In this document: piece by piece, positions 38,671 to 51,589 of the stretch
How positions within the stretch are numbered: the stretch's first letter is position 1
Layout of the letters: every line of letters begins with the position of its first letter
NCBI GenBank assembly: GCA_920105625.2
Contig: CAKKTE020000347.1
Location: 310,001 to 374,000 of the forward strand
From: Clusia tigrina
Lineage: Eukaryota; Arthropoda; Insecta; Diptera; Clusiidae
Direction of reading: 5' to 3'
Length of the DNA stretch: 64,000 nt
The notes under the pieces: generated by a model
The model's input: only the letters and a program-made list of their open reading frames with translations
The model's database searches: none
What the model was told of the DNA's origin: nothing
Program-made: the position numbers and the translations under genes

Positions 38671-41530
38671 GCTCTTTTCAATTTCAGCTATCGCTCAAAG
38701 CTATGCTACCCTTGAGTCCCAAATCAAACACTGATAAAACTTCAAATGGCCCTAACTTCTGTACGGTACGGTCTACACCTATCAAAGTTTGCAACATACA
38801 AATGCTTGTAACTTTTTACTGGAGCGTCATAAAACCTTGAAATTTTGTAACAATAAAGACCTCGAGCCTCTGTTCAATTTTAACTATCGCTTAAAGCTAT
38901 GCTACCCTTGAGTCCCAAATGAAACACTGATAAATATTCAAATGGCCCTAACTTCTATACGGTACGTCCTACACCTATCAATGTTTGCAACATACAAATG
39001 CTTGTAAGTTTTTACTGGAGCGTCATAAAACCTTGAAATTTTGTAACAATATAGCACTCGAGCCTCTTGTCAATTTAAGCTATCGCTCAAATCTATGCTA
39101 CCCTTGAGTCCCAAATCAAACACTGATAAAACTTCAAATGGCCCTAACTTCTATACGGTACGTCCTACAATTATCAAACTTTGCAACATACAAATGCTTG
39201 TAACTTTTTACTGGAGCGTCATAAAACCTTGTAATTTTGTAACAATAAAGTACTCGAGCCTCTTGTCAATTTAAGCTGTCGCACAAAGCTATGCTACCCT
39301 TGAGTCTCAAATCAAACGCTGATAAAACTTCAATCGGCCCTAACTTCTATAGAGTACGTCCTACTCCTATCAAAGTTTGCAACATACAAATGCTTGTAAC
39401 TTTTTACTGGAGCGTCATAAAACCTAGAAATTTTGTAACAATAAAGTACTCGAGCCACTTTTCAATTTAAGCTATCGCTCAAAGCTATGCTACCCTTGAG
39501 TCCCAAATCAAACACTGATAAAACTTCAAATGGCCCTAACTTCTATACGGTACGTCCTACACCTATCAATGTTTGCAACATACAAATGCTTGTAACTTTT
39601 TACTGGAGCGTCATAAAACCTTGAAATTTTGTAACAATATAGTACTCGAGCCTCTTGTCAATTTAAGCTATCGCTCAAAGCTATGCTACCCTTGAGCCCC
39701 AAATCAAACACTGATAAAACTTCAAATGGCCCTAACTTCTATACGGTACGTCCTACAATTATCAAACTTTGCAACATACAAATGCTTGTAACTTTTTCCA
39801 CTGGAGCGTCATAAAACCTTGTAATGAGTCTCAAATTAAACGCTGATAAAACTTCAAACGGCCCTAACTTCTATAGAGTACGTCCTACTCCTATCAAAGT
39901 TTGCAACATACAAATGCTTGTAACTTTTTACTGGAGCGTCATAAAACCTAGAAATTTTGTAACAATAAAGTACTCGAGCCACTTTTCAATTTAAGCTATC
40001 GCTCAAAGCTATGCTACCCTTGAGTCCCAAATCAAACACTGATAAAACTTCAAATGGCCCTAACTTCTATACGGTACGTCCTACACCTATAAAAATTTGC
40101 AACATACAAATGCTTGTAACTTTTTACTGGAGCGTCATAAAACCTTGAAATTTTGCAACAATAAAGACCTCAAGCCTCTGTTCAATTTTAACTATCGCTT
40201 AAAGCTATGTTACCCTTGAGTCCCAAAGCACACACTGATAAAACTTCAAATGGCCCTAATTTCTATACGGTACGTCCTACACCTATCAATGTTTGCAACA
40301 TACAAATGCTTGTAACTTTTTACTGGAGCGTCATAAAACCTTGAAATTTTGTAACAATATAGTACTCGAACCTCTTGTCAATTTAAGCTATCGCTCAAAG
40401 CTATGCTACCCTTGAGTCCCAAATCAAACACTGATAAAACTTCAAATGGCCCTAACTTCTATACGGTACGTCCTACAATTATCAAACTTTGCAACATACA
40501 AATGCTTGTAACTTTTTACTGGAGCGTCATAAAACCTTGTAATGAGTCTCAAATCAAACGCTGATAAAACTTCAAACGGCCCTAACTTCTATAGAGTACG
40601 TCCTACTCCTATCAAAGTTTGCAACATACAAATGCTTGTAACTTTTTACTGGAGCGTCATAAAACCTAGAAATTTTTTAACAATAAAGTACTCGAGCCTC
40701 TTGTCAATTTAAGCTATCGCTCAAAGCTATGCTACCCTTGAGTCCCAAATGCTTGTAACTTTTTACTGGAGCGTCATAAAACCTTGAAATTTTGTAACAA
40801 TTAAGACTTTGAGCCTCTGTTCAATTTTAACTATCGCTTAAAGCTATGCTACCCTTGAGTCTAAATCAAACACTGATAAAACTTCAAATGGCCCTAACTT
40901 CTATACGGTACGTCCTACACCTATCAATGTTTGCAACCTACAAATGCTCGTAACTTTTTACTGGAGCGTCATAAAACCTTGAAATTTTGTAACAATAAAG
41001 ACCTAGAGCCTCTGTTCAATTTTAACTATCGCTTAAAGCTATGCTACCCTTGAGTCCCAAATCAAACACTGATAAAACTTCAAATGGCCCTAACTTCTAT
41101 ACGGCACGTCCTACAGCTATCAATGTTTGCAACATACAAATGCTTGTAACTTTTTACTGGAGCGTCATAAAACCTTGAAATTTTGTAACAATATAGTACT
41201 CGAGCCTCTTGTCAATTTAAGCTATCGCTCAAAGCTATGCTACCCTTGAGTCCCAAATCAAACACTGATAAAACTTCAAATGGCCCTAACTTCTATACGG
41301 TACGTCCTACAATTATCAAACTTTGCAACATACAAATGCTTGTAACTTTTTACTGGAGCGTCATAAAACCTTGTAATGAGTCTCCAATCAAACGCTGATA
41401 AAACTTCAAACGGCCCTAACTTCTATAGAGTACGTCCTACTCCTATCAAAGTTTGCAACATACAAATGCTTGTAACTTTTTACTGGAGCGTCATAAAACC
41501 TAGAAATTTTGAAACAATAAAGTACTCGAG
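38671..41530 (+). repeat. HOR-C copy 1: 16 units, 2,860 bp
   Basis: It begins, like all HOR-C copies, with three marker units: one with 'acggtctacacc', one with 'caaatgaaacactg' and one with 'caaatctatgc'. It includes the undeleted parent unit at 39259 and 66-bp junctions at 39825/39826, 40543/40544 and 41377/41378. It also has a 2-bp insertion ('actttttccactgg', 39798-39799) and a 79-bp deletion near 40750. The unit at 39455 is a hybrid that removes one unit relative to copy 2. Confidence 0.83.
40697..40813 (+). repeat. Short 117-bp unit with a 79-bp deletion between CAAAT words
   Basis: 'gagtcccaaat' is joined directly to 'gcttgtaac' (40741-40757). In a normal unit the two points are 79 bp apart and both end in 'caaat' (unit positions 50 and 129). 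The deletion therefore fits recombination or slippage between 5-bp direct repeats. It removes the first half of the internal 56-bp duplication. It occurs once in the window. Confidence 0.9.
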
Positions 41531-44500
41531 GCTCTTTTCAATTTGAGCTATCGCTCAAAGCTATGCTACCCTTGAGTCCCAAATCAAACACTGATAAAAC
41601 TTCAAATGGCCCTAACTTCTATACGGTACGGTCTACACCTATCAAAGTTTGCAACATACAAATGCTTGTAACTTTTTACTGGAGCGTCATAAAACCTTGA
41701 AATTTTGTAACAATAAAGACCTCGAGCCTCTGTTCAATTTTAACTATCGCTTAAAGCTATGCTACCCTTGAGTCCCAAATGAAACACTGATAAAACTTCA
41801 AATGGCCCTAACTTATATACGGTACGTCCTACACCTATCAATGTTTGCAACATACAAATGCTTGTAACTTTTTACTGGAGCGTCATAAAACCTTGAAATT
41901 TTGTAACAATATAGTACTCGAGCCTCTTGTCAATTTAAGCTATCGCTCAAATCTATGCTACCCTTGAGTCCCAAATCAAACACTGATAAAACTTCAAATG
42001 GCCCTAACTTCTATACGGTACGTCCTACAATTATCAAACTTTGCAACATACAAATGCTTGTAACTTTTTACTGGAGCGTCATAAAACCTTGTAATTTTGT
42101 AACAATAAAGTACTCGAGCCTCTTGTCAATTTAAGCTGTCGCACAAAGCTATGCTACCCTTGAGTCTCAAATCAAACGCTGATAAAACTTCAATCGGCCC
42201 TAACTTCTATAGAGTACGTCCTACTCCTATCAAAGTTTGCAACATACAAATGCTTGTAGCTTTTTACTGGAGCGTCATAAAACCTAGAAATTTTGTAACA
42301 ATAAAGTACTCGATCCACTTTTCAATTTAAGCTATCGCTCAAAGCTATGCTACCCTTGAGTCCCAAATCAAACACTGATAAAACTTCAAATGGCCCTAAC
42401 TTCTATACGGTACGTCCTACACCTATAAAAGTTTGCAACATACAAATGCTTGTAACTTTTTACTGGAGCGTCATAAAACCTTGAAATTTTGTAACAATAA
42501 AGACCTCGAGCCTCTGTTCAATTTTAACTATCGCTTAAAGCTATGCTACCCTTGAGTCCCAAATCAAACACTGATAAAACTTCAAATGGCCCTAACTTCT
42601 ATACGGTACGTCCTACACCTATCAATGTTTGCAACATACAAATGCTTGTAACTTTTTACTGGAGCGTCATAAAACCTTGAAATTTTGTAACAATATAGTA
42701 CTCGAGCCTCTTGTCAATTTAAGCTATCGCTCAAAGCTATGCTACCCTTGAGCCCCAAATCAAACACTGATAAAACTTCAAATGGCCCTAACTTCTATAC
42801 GGTACGTCCTACAATTATCAAACTTTGCAACATACAAATGCTTGTAACTTTTTCCACTGGAGCGTCATAAAACCTTGTAATGAGTCTCAAATTAAACGCT
42901 GATAAAACTTCAAACGGCCCTAACTTCTATAGAGTACGTCCTACTCCTATCAAAGTTTGCAACATACAAATGCTTGTAACTTTTTACTGGAGCGTCATAA
43001 AATCTAGAAATTTTGTAACAATAAAGTACTCGAGCCACTTTTCAATTTAAGCTATCGCTCAAAGCTATGCTACCCTTGAGTCCCAAATCAAACACTGATA
43101 AAACTTCAAATGGCCCTAACTTCTATACGGTACGTCCTACACCTATAAAAGTTTGCAACATATAAATGCTTGTAACTTTTTACTGGAGCGTCATAAAACC
43201 TTGAAATTTTGCAACAATAAAGACCTCAAGCCTCTGTTCAATTTTAACTATCGCTTAAAGCTATGCTACCCTTGAGTCCCAAAGCAAACACTGATAAAAC
43301 TTCAAATGGCCCTAACTTCTATACGGTACGTCCTACACCTATCAATGTTTGCAACATACAAATGCTTGTAACTTTTTACTGGAGCGTCATAAAACCTTGA
43401 AATTTTGTAACAATATAGTACTCGAGCCTCTTGTCAATTTAAGCTATCGCTCAAAGCTATGCTACCCTTGAGTCCCAAATCAAACACTGATAAAACTTCA
43501 AACGGCCCTAACTTCTATAGAGTACGTCCTACTCCTATCAAAGTTTGCAACATACAAATGCTTGTAACTTTTTACTGGAGCGTCATAAAATCTAGAAATT
43601 TTGTAACAATATAGTACTCGAGCCTCTTGTCAATTTAAGCTATCGCTCAAAGCTATGCTACCCTTGAGTCCCAAATCAAACACTGATAAAACTTCAAACG
43701 GCCCTAACTTCTATAGAGTACGTCCTACTCCTATCAAAGTTTGCAACATACAAATGCTTGTAACTTTTTACTGGAGCGTCATAAAACCTAGAAATTTTGT
43801 AACAATAAAGTACTCGAGCCTCTTTTCAATTTAAGCTATCGCTCAAAGCTATGCTACCCTTGAGTCCCAAATCAAACACTGATAAAACTTCAAATGGCCC
43901 TAACTTCTATACGGTACGTCCTACACCTATAAAAGTTTGCAACATACAAATGCTTGTAACTTTTTACTGGAGCGTCATAAAACCTTGAAATTTTGTAACA
44001 ATAAAGACCTCGAGCCTCTGTTCAATTTTAACTATCGCTTAAAGCTATGCTACCCTTGAGTCTAAATCAAACACTGATAAAACTTCAAATGGCCCTAACT
44101 TCTATACGGTACATCCTACACCTATCAATGTTTGCAACCTACAAATGCTCGTAACTTTTTACTGGAGCGTCATAAAACCTTGAAATTTTGTAACAATATA
44201 GTACTCGAGCCTCTTGTCAATTTAAGCTATCGCTCAAAGCTATGCTACCCTTGAGTCCCAAATCAAACACTGATAAAACTTCAAATGGCCCTAACTTTTA
44301 TACGGTACGTCCTACAATTATCAAACTTTGCAACATACAAATGCTTGTAACTTTTTACTGGAGCGTCATAAAACCTTGTAATGAGTCTCAAATCAAACGC
44401 TGATAAAACTACAAACGGCCCTAACTTCTATAGAGTACGTCCTACTCCTATCAAAGTTTGCAACATACAAATGCTTGTAACTTTTTACTGGAGCGTCATA

Positions 44501-44535
44501 AAACCTAGAAATTTTGTATCAATAAAGTACTCGAG
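41531..44535 (+). repeat. HOR-C copy 2: 16 units, 3,005 bp
   Basis: Same marker start. The undeleted parent unit is at 42119, 66-bp junctions are at 42881/42882 and 44382/44383, and the 2-bp 'cc' insertion is at 42854-42855, matching copy 1. Units 43427-43818 are near-duplicates of one another ('caaacggccc', 'tagagtacgtcc', 'cctactcctatc' in both), a small local expansion with no 66-bp deletion. A 1-bp loss ('gagtctaaatc') is shared with copy 1. Confidence 0.82.
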
Positions 44536-46625
44536 CCTCTTTTCAATTTAAGCTATCGCTCAGAGCTATGCTACCCTTGAGTCCCAAATCAAACACTGAT
44601 AAAACTTCAAATGGCCCTAACTTCTATACGGTACGGTCTACACCTATCAAAGTTTGCAACATACAAATGCTTGTAACTTTTTACTGGAGCGTCATAAAAC
44701 CTTGAAATTTTGTAACAATAAAGACCTCCAGCCTCTGTTCAATTTTAACTATCGTTTAAAGCTATGCTACCCTTGAGTCCCAAATGAAACACTGATAAAA
44801 CTTCAAATGGCCCTAACTTCTATACGGTACGTCCTACACCTATCAATGTTTGCAACATACAAATGCTTGTAACTTTTTACTGGATCGTCATAAAACCTTG
44901 AAATTTTGTAACAATATAGTACTCGAGCCTCTTGTCAATTTAAGCTATCGCTCAAATCTATGCTACCCTTGAGTCCCAAATCAAACACTAATAAAACTTC
45001 AAATGACCCTAACTTCTATACGGTACATCCTACACCTATCAAAGTTTGCAACATACAAATGCTTGTAACTTTTTACTGGAGCGTCATAAAACCATGAAAT
45101 TTTGTAACAATATAGTACTCGAGCCTCTGTTCAATTTAAGGTATCGCTCAAAGCTATGCTACCCTTGAGTCCCAAATCAAACAACGATAAAACTTCAAAT
45201 GGCCCTAACTTCTATACGGTACGTCCTATATCTTTCAAAGTTTGCAACATACAAATGTTTGTAACTTTTTACCGGAGCGTCATAAAACCTTGAAATTTTG
45301 TAACAATAAAGTTCTCGAGCCTCTTCTCAATTTAAGTTGTCGCTCAAAGCTATGCTACCCTTGAGTCCCAAATCAAACACTGACAAAATTTCAAATGGCC
45401 CTAACTTCTATACGGTACGTCCTACACCTATCAAAGTTTGCAACATACAAATGCTTGTAACTTTTTACTGGAGCGTCATAAAACCTTGAAGTTTTGTAAC
45501 AATAAAGTACTCGAGCCTCTTGTCAATTTAAGCTATCGCTCAAAGCTATGCTACCCTTGAGTCCCAAATCAAACACTGATAAAACTTCAAATGGCCCTAA
45601 CTTCTATACGGTACGTCCTACGCCTATCAAAGTTTGCAACATACAAATGCTTGTAGCTTTTTACCGGAGCGTCATAAAACCTTGAAATTTTGTAACAATA
45701 AAGTACTCGAGCCTCTTGTCAATTTAAGCTATCGCTCAAAGCTATGCTACCCTTGAGTCCCAAAGCAAACACTGATAAAACTTCAAATGGCCCTAACTTC
45801 TATACGGTACGTCCTACACCTATCAATGTTTGCAACATACAAATGCTTGTAACTTTTTACTGGAGCGTCATAAAACCTAGAAATTTTTTAACAATAAAGT
45901 ACTCGAGCCTCTTTTCAATTTAAGCTATCGCTCAAAGCTATGCTACCCTTGAGTCCCAAATCAAACACTGATAAAACTTCAAATGGCCCTAACTTCTATA
46001 CGGTACGTCCTACACCTATAAAAGTTTGCAACATACAAATGCTTGTAACTTTTTACTGGAGCGTCATAAAACCTTGAAATTTTGTAACAATAAAGACCTC
46101 GAGCCTCTGTTCAATTTTAACTATCGCTTAAAGCTATGCTACCCTTGAGTCCCAAATCAAACACTGATAAAACTTCAAATGGCCCTAACTTCTATACGGT
46201 ACTTCCTACACCTATCAATGTTTGCAACATACAAATGCTCGTAACTTTTTACTGGAGCGTCATTAAACCTTGAAATTTTGTAACAATATAGTACTCGAGC
46301 CTCTTGTCAATTTAAGCTATCGCTCAAAGCTATGCTACCCTTGAGTCCCAAATCAAACACTGATAAAACTTCAAATGGCCCTAACTTCTATACGGTACGT
46401 CCTACAATTATCAAACTTTGCAACATACAAATGCTTGTAACTTTTTACTGGAGCGTCATAAAACCTTGTAATGAGTCTCAAATCAAACGCTGATAAAACT
46501 TCAAACGGCCCTAACTTCTATAGAATACGTCCTACTCCTATCAAAGTTTGCAACATACAAATGCTTGTAACTTTTTACTGGAGCGTCATAAAACCTAGAA
46601 ATTTTGTATCAATAAAGTACTCGAG
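44536..46625 (+). repeat. HOR-C copy 3: 11 units, 2,090 bp
   Basis: Length is 11 x 196 minus 66, with the junction at 46472/46473. From the fourth unit it brings in a new set: 'aaggtatcgctc' with 'caacgataaaac' and 'cctatatctttc' (45124), 'aagttgtcgctc' with 'cactgacaaaat' (45320), then two more. Units 45712-46299 keep the older cassette order, whereas the following copies have five different units in their place. Confidence 0.85.
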
Positions 46626-49107
46626 CCTCTTTTCAATTTAAGCTATCGCTCAAAGCTATGCTACCCTTGAGTCCCAAATCAAACACTGATAAAACTTCAA
46701 ATGGCCCTAACTTCTATACGGTACGGTCTACACCTATCAAAGTTTGCAACATACAAATGCTTGTAACTTTTTACTGGAGCGTCATAAAACCTTGAAATTT
46801 TGTAACAATAAATACCTCCAGCCTCTGTTCAATTTTAACTATCGCTTAAAGCTATGCTACCCTTGAGTCCCAAATGAAACACTGATAAAACTTCAAATGG
46901 CCCTAACTTCTATACGGTACGTCCTACACCTATCAATGTTTGCAACATACAAATGCTTGTAACTTTTTACTGGATCGTCATAAAACCTTGAAATTTTGTA
47001 ACAATATAGTACTCGAGCCTCTTGTCAATTTAAGCTATCGCTCAAATCTATGCTACCCTTGAGTCCCAAATCAAACACTGATAAAACTTCAAATGGCCCT
47101 AACTTCTATACGGTACATCCTACACCTATCAAAGTTTGCAACATACAAATGCTTGTAACTTTTTACTGGAGCGTCATAAAACCATGAAATTTTGTAACAA
47201 TATAGTACTCGAGCCTCTGTTCAATTTAAGGTATCGCTCAAAGCTATGCTACCCTTGAGTCCCAAATCAAACAACGATAAAACTTCAAATGGCCCTAACT
47301 TCTATACGGTACGTCCTATATCTTTCAAAGTTTGCAACATACAAATGTTTGTAACTTTTTACCGGAGCGTCATAAAACCTTGAAATTTTGTATCAATAAA
47401 GTTCTCGAGCCTCTTCTCAATTTAAGTTGTCGCTCAAAGCTATGCTACCCTTGAGTCCCAAATCAAACACTGACAAAATTTCAAATGGCCCTAACTTCTA
47501 TACGGTACGTCCTACACCTATCAAAGTTTGCAACATACAAATGCTTGTAACTTTTTACTGGAGCGTCATAAAACCTTGAAGTTTTGTAACAATAAAGTAC
47601 TCGAGCCTCTTGTCAATTTAAGCTATCGCTCAAAGCTATGCTACTCTTGAGTCCCAAATCAAACACTGATAAAACTTCAAATGGCCCTAACTTCTATACG
47701 GTACGTCCTACGCCTATCAAAGTTTGCAACATACAAATGCTTGTAGCTTTTTACCGGAGCGTCATAAAACCTTGAAATTTTGTAACAATAAAGTACTCGA
47801 GCCTCTTGTCAATTTAAGCTATCGCTCAAAGCTATGCTACCCTTGAGTCCCAAATCAAACACTGATAAAACTTCAAATGGCCCTAACTTCTATACAGTAC
47901 GTCCTACACTTATCAAAGTTTGCAACATACAAATGCTTGTAACTTTTTACTGGAGCGTCATAAAACCTTGAAATTTTGTAACAATAAAGTTCTCGAGCCT
48001 CTTCTCAATTTAAGTTGCCGCTCAAAGCTATGCTACCCTTGAGTCCTAAATCAAAAACTCATAAAATTTCAAATGGCCCTAACTTCTATACGGTACGTCC
48101 TACACCTATCAAAGTTTGCAACATACAAATGCTTGTAACTTTTTACCGGAGCGTCATAAAACCTTGAAATTTTGTAACAATAAAGTACTCGAGCCTCTTG
48201 TCAATTTAAGCTATCGCACGAACCTATCGCTACCCTTGAGTCCCAAATCAAACTCTGATAAAACTTCAAATGGCCCTAACTTCTATACGGTACGTCCTAC
48301 ACTTATAAAACTTTGCAACATACAAATGCTTGTAACTTTTTACTGGAGCGTCATAAAACCTTGAAATTTGGAACAATAAAGTACTCGAGCCTCTTGTCAA
48401 TTTAAGCTATCGCTCAAAGCTATGCTACCCTTGAGTCTCAAATCAAACGCTGATAAAACTTCAAACGGCCCTAACTTCTATACGGTACGTCCTACGCCTA
48501 TCAAAGTTTGCAACATACAAATGCTTGTAACTTTTTACTGGAGCGTCATAAAACCTAGAAATTTTGTAACAATAAAGTACTCGAGCCTCTTTTCAATTTA
48601 AGCTATCGCTCAAAGCTATGCTACCCTTGAGTCCCAAATGAAACACTGATAAAACTTCAAATGGCCCTAACTTCTATACGGTACGTCCTACACCTATCAA
48701 TGTTTGCAACATACAAATGCTCGTAACTTTTTACTGGAGCGTCATAAAACCTTGAAATTTTGTAACAATATAGTACTCGAGCCTCTTGTCAATTTAAGCT
48801 ATCGCTCAAAGCTATGCTACCCTTGAGTCCCAAATCAAACACTGATAAAACTTCAAATGGCCCTAACTTCTATACGGTACGTCCTACAATTATCAAACTT
48901 TGTAACATACAAATGCTTGTAACTTTTTACTGGAGCGTCATAAAACCTTGTAATGAGTCTCAAATCAAACGCTGATAAAACTTCAAACGGCCCTAACTTC
49001 TATAGAGTACGTCCTACTCCTATCAAAGTTTGCAACATACAAATGCTTGTAACTTTTTACTGGAGCGTCATAAAACCTAGAAATTTTGTATCAATAAAGT
49101 ACTCGAG
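46626..49107 (+). repeat. HOR-C copy 4: 13 units, 2,482 bp
   Basis: Length is 13 x 196 minus 66, with the junction at 48954/48955. Additional marker units are 'gttgccgctc' with 'cctaaatcaaaaac' (47998) and 'cgcacgaacctatcgc' (48194, +1 bp). The latter is balanced by a 1-bp loss in 'gaaatttggaac' (near 48364). By eye it differs from the next copy at about a dozen positions, so the pair is recent. Confidence 0.9.
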
Positions 49108-51589
49108 CCTCTTTTCAATTTAAGCTATCGCTCAAAGCTATGCTACCCTTGAGTCCCAAATCAAACACTGATAAAACTTCAAATGGCCCTAACTTCTGTA
49201 CGGTACGGTCTACACCTATCAAAGTTTGCAACATACAAATGCTTGTAACTTTTTACTGGAGCGTCATAAAACCTTGAAATTTTGTAACAATAAAGACCTC
49301 CAGCCTCTGTTCAATTTTAACTATCGCTTAAAGCTATGCTACCCTTGAGTCCCAAATGAATAACTGATAAAACTTCAAATGGCCCTAACTTCTATACGGT
49401 ACGTCCTACACCTATCAATGTTTGCAACATACAAATGCTTGTAACTTTTTACTGGATCGTCATAAAACCTTGAAATTTTGTAACAATATAGTACTCGAGC
49501 CTCTTGTCAATTTAAGCTATCGCTCAAATCTATGCTACCCTTGAGTCCCAAATCAAACACTGATAAAACTTCAAATGGCCCTAACTTCTATACGGTACAT
49601 CCTACACCTATCAAAGTTTGCAACATACAAATGCTTGTAACTTTTTACTGGAGCGTCATAAAACCATGAAATTTTGTAACAATATAGTACTCGAGCCTCT
49701 GTTCAATTTAAGGTATCGCTCAAAGCTATGCTACCCTTGAGTCCCAAATCAAACAACGATAAAACTTCAAATGGCCCTAACTTCTATACGGTACGTCCTA
49801 TATCTTTCAAAGTTTGCAACATACAAATGTTTGTAACTTTTTACCGGAGCGTCATAAAACCTTGAAATTTTGTAACAATAAAGTTCTCGAGCCTCTTCTC
49901 AATTTAAGTTGTCGCTCAAAGCTATGCTACCCTTGACTCCCAAATCAAACACTGACAAAATTTCAAATGGCCCTAACTTCTATACGGTACGTCCTACACC
50001 TATCAAAGTTTGCAACATACAAATGCTTGTAACTTTTTACTGGAGCGTCATAAAACCTTGAAGTTTTGTAACAATAAAGTACTCGAGCCTCTTGTCAATT
50101 TAAGCTATCGCTCAAAGCTATGCTACTCTTGAGTCCCAAATCAAACACTGATAAAACTTCAAATAGCCCTAACTTCTATACGGTACGTCCTACGCCTATC
50201 AAAGTTTGCAACATACAAATGCTTGTAGCTTTTTACCGGAGCGTCATAAAACCTTGAAATTTTGTAATAATAAAGTACTCGAGCCTCTTTTCAATTTAAG
50301 CTATCGCTCAAAGCTATGCTACCCTTGAGTCCCAAATCAAACACTGATAAAACTTCAAATGGCCCTAACTTCTATACAGTACGTCCTACACTTATCAAAG
50401 TTTGCAACATACAAATGCTTGTAACTTTTTACTGGAGCGTCATAAAACCTTGAAATTTTGTAACAATAAAGTTCTCGAGCCTCTTCTCAATTTAAGTTGC
50501 CGCTCAAAGCTATGCTACCCTTGAGTCCTAAATCAAAAACTGATAAAATTTCAAATGGCCCTAACTTCTATACGGTACGTCCTACACCTATCAAAGTTTG
50601 CAACATACAAATGCTTGTAACTTTTTACCGGAGCGTCATAAAACCTTGAAATTTTGTAACAATAAAGTACTCGAGCCTCTTGTCAATTTAAGCTATCGCA
50701 CGAACCTATCGCTACCCTTGAGTCCCGAATCAAACTCTGATAAAACTTCAAATGGCCCTAACTTCTATACGGTACGTCCTACACTTATAAAACTTTGCAA
50801 CATACAAATGCTTGTAACTTTTTACTGGAGCGTCATAAAACCTTGAAATTTGGAACAATAAAGTACTCGAGCCTCTTGTCAATTTAAGCTATCGCTCAAA
50901 GCTATGCTACCCTTGAGTCTCAAATCAAACGCTGATAAAACTTCAAACGGCCCTAACTTCTATACGGTACGTCCTACGCCTATCAAAGTTTGCAACATAC
51001 AAATGCTTGTAACTTTTTACTGGAGCGTCATAAAACCTAGAAATTTTGTAACAATAAAGTACTCGAGCCTCTTTTCAATTTAAGCTATCGCTCAAAGCTA
51101 TGCTACCCTTGAGTCCCAAATGAAACACTGATAAAACTTCAAATGGCCCTAACTTCTATACGGTACGTCCTACACCTATCAATGTTTGCAACATACAAAT
51201 GCTCGTAACTTTTTACTGGAGCGTCATAAAACCTTGAAATTTTGTAACAATATAGTACTCGAGCCTCTTGTCAATTTAAGCTATCGCTCAAAGCTATGCT
51301 ACCCTTGAGTCCCAAATCAAACACTGATAAAACTTCAAATGGCCCTAACTTCTATACGGTACGTCCTACAATTATCAAACTTTGCAACATACAAATGCTT
51401 GTAACTTTTTACTGGAGCGTCATAAAACCTTGTAATGAGTCTCAAATCAAACGCTGATAAAACTTCAAACGGCCCTAACTTCTATAGAGTACGTCCTACT
51501 CCTATCAAAGTTTGCAACATACAAATGCTTGTAACTTTTTACTGGAGCGTCATAAAACCTAGAAATTTTGTATCAATAAAGTACTCGAG
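49108..51589 (+). repeat. HOR-C copy 5: 13 units, 2,482 bp
   Basis: Same order and length as copy 4, with the junction at 51436/51437. Copy-specific changes: 'aaatgaataactg' near 49356, 'cttgactccc' near 49934, 'caaatagccc' near 50160, 'gtaataataaag' near 50265 and 'gagtcccgaatc' near 50719. Confidence 0.9.

Noticed and set aside
48116..48364. 82-codon frames at 48116, 50598, 53084, 57648 and 59608
   Set aside because: They coincide with units that have a 1-bp gain ('cgcacgaacctatcgc' or 'agctaccgctaccc') that shifts the frame past a stop. They are repeat artefacts.
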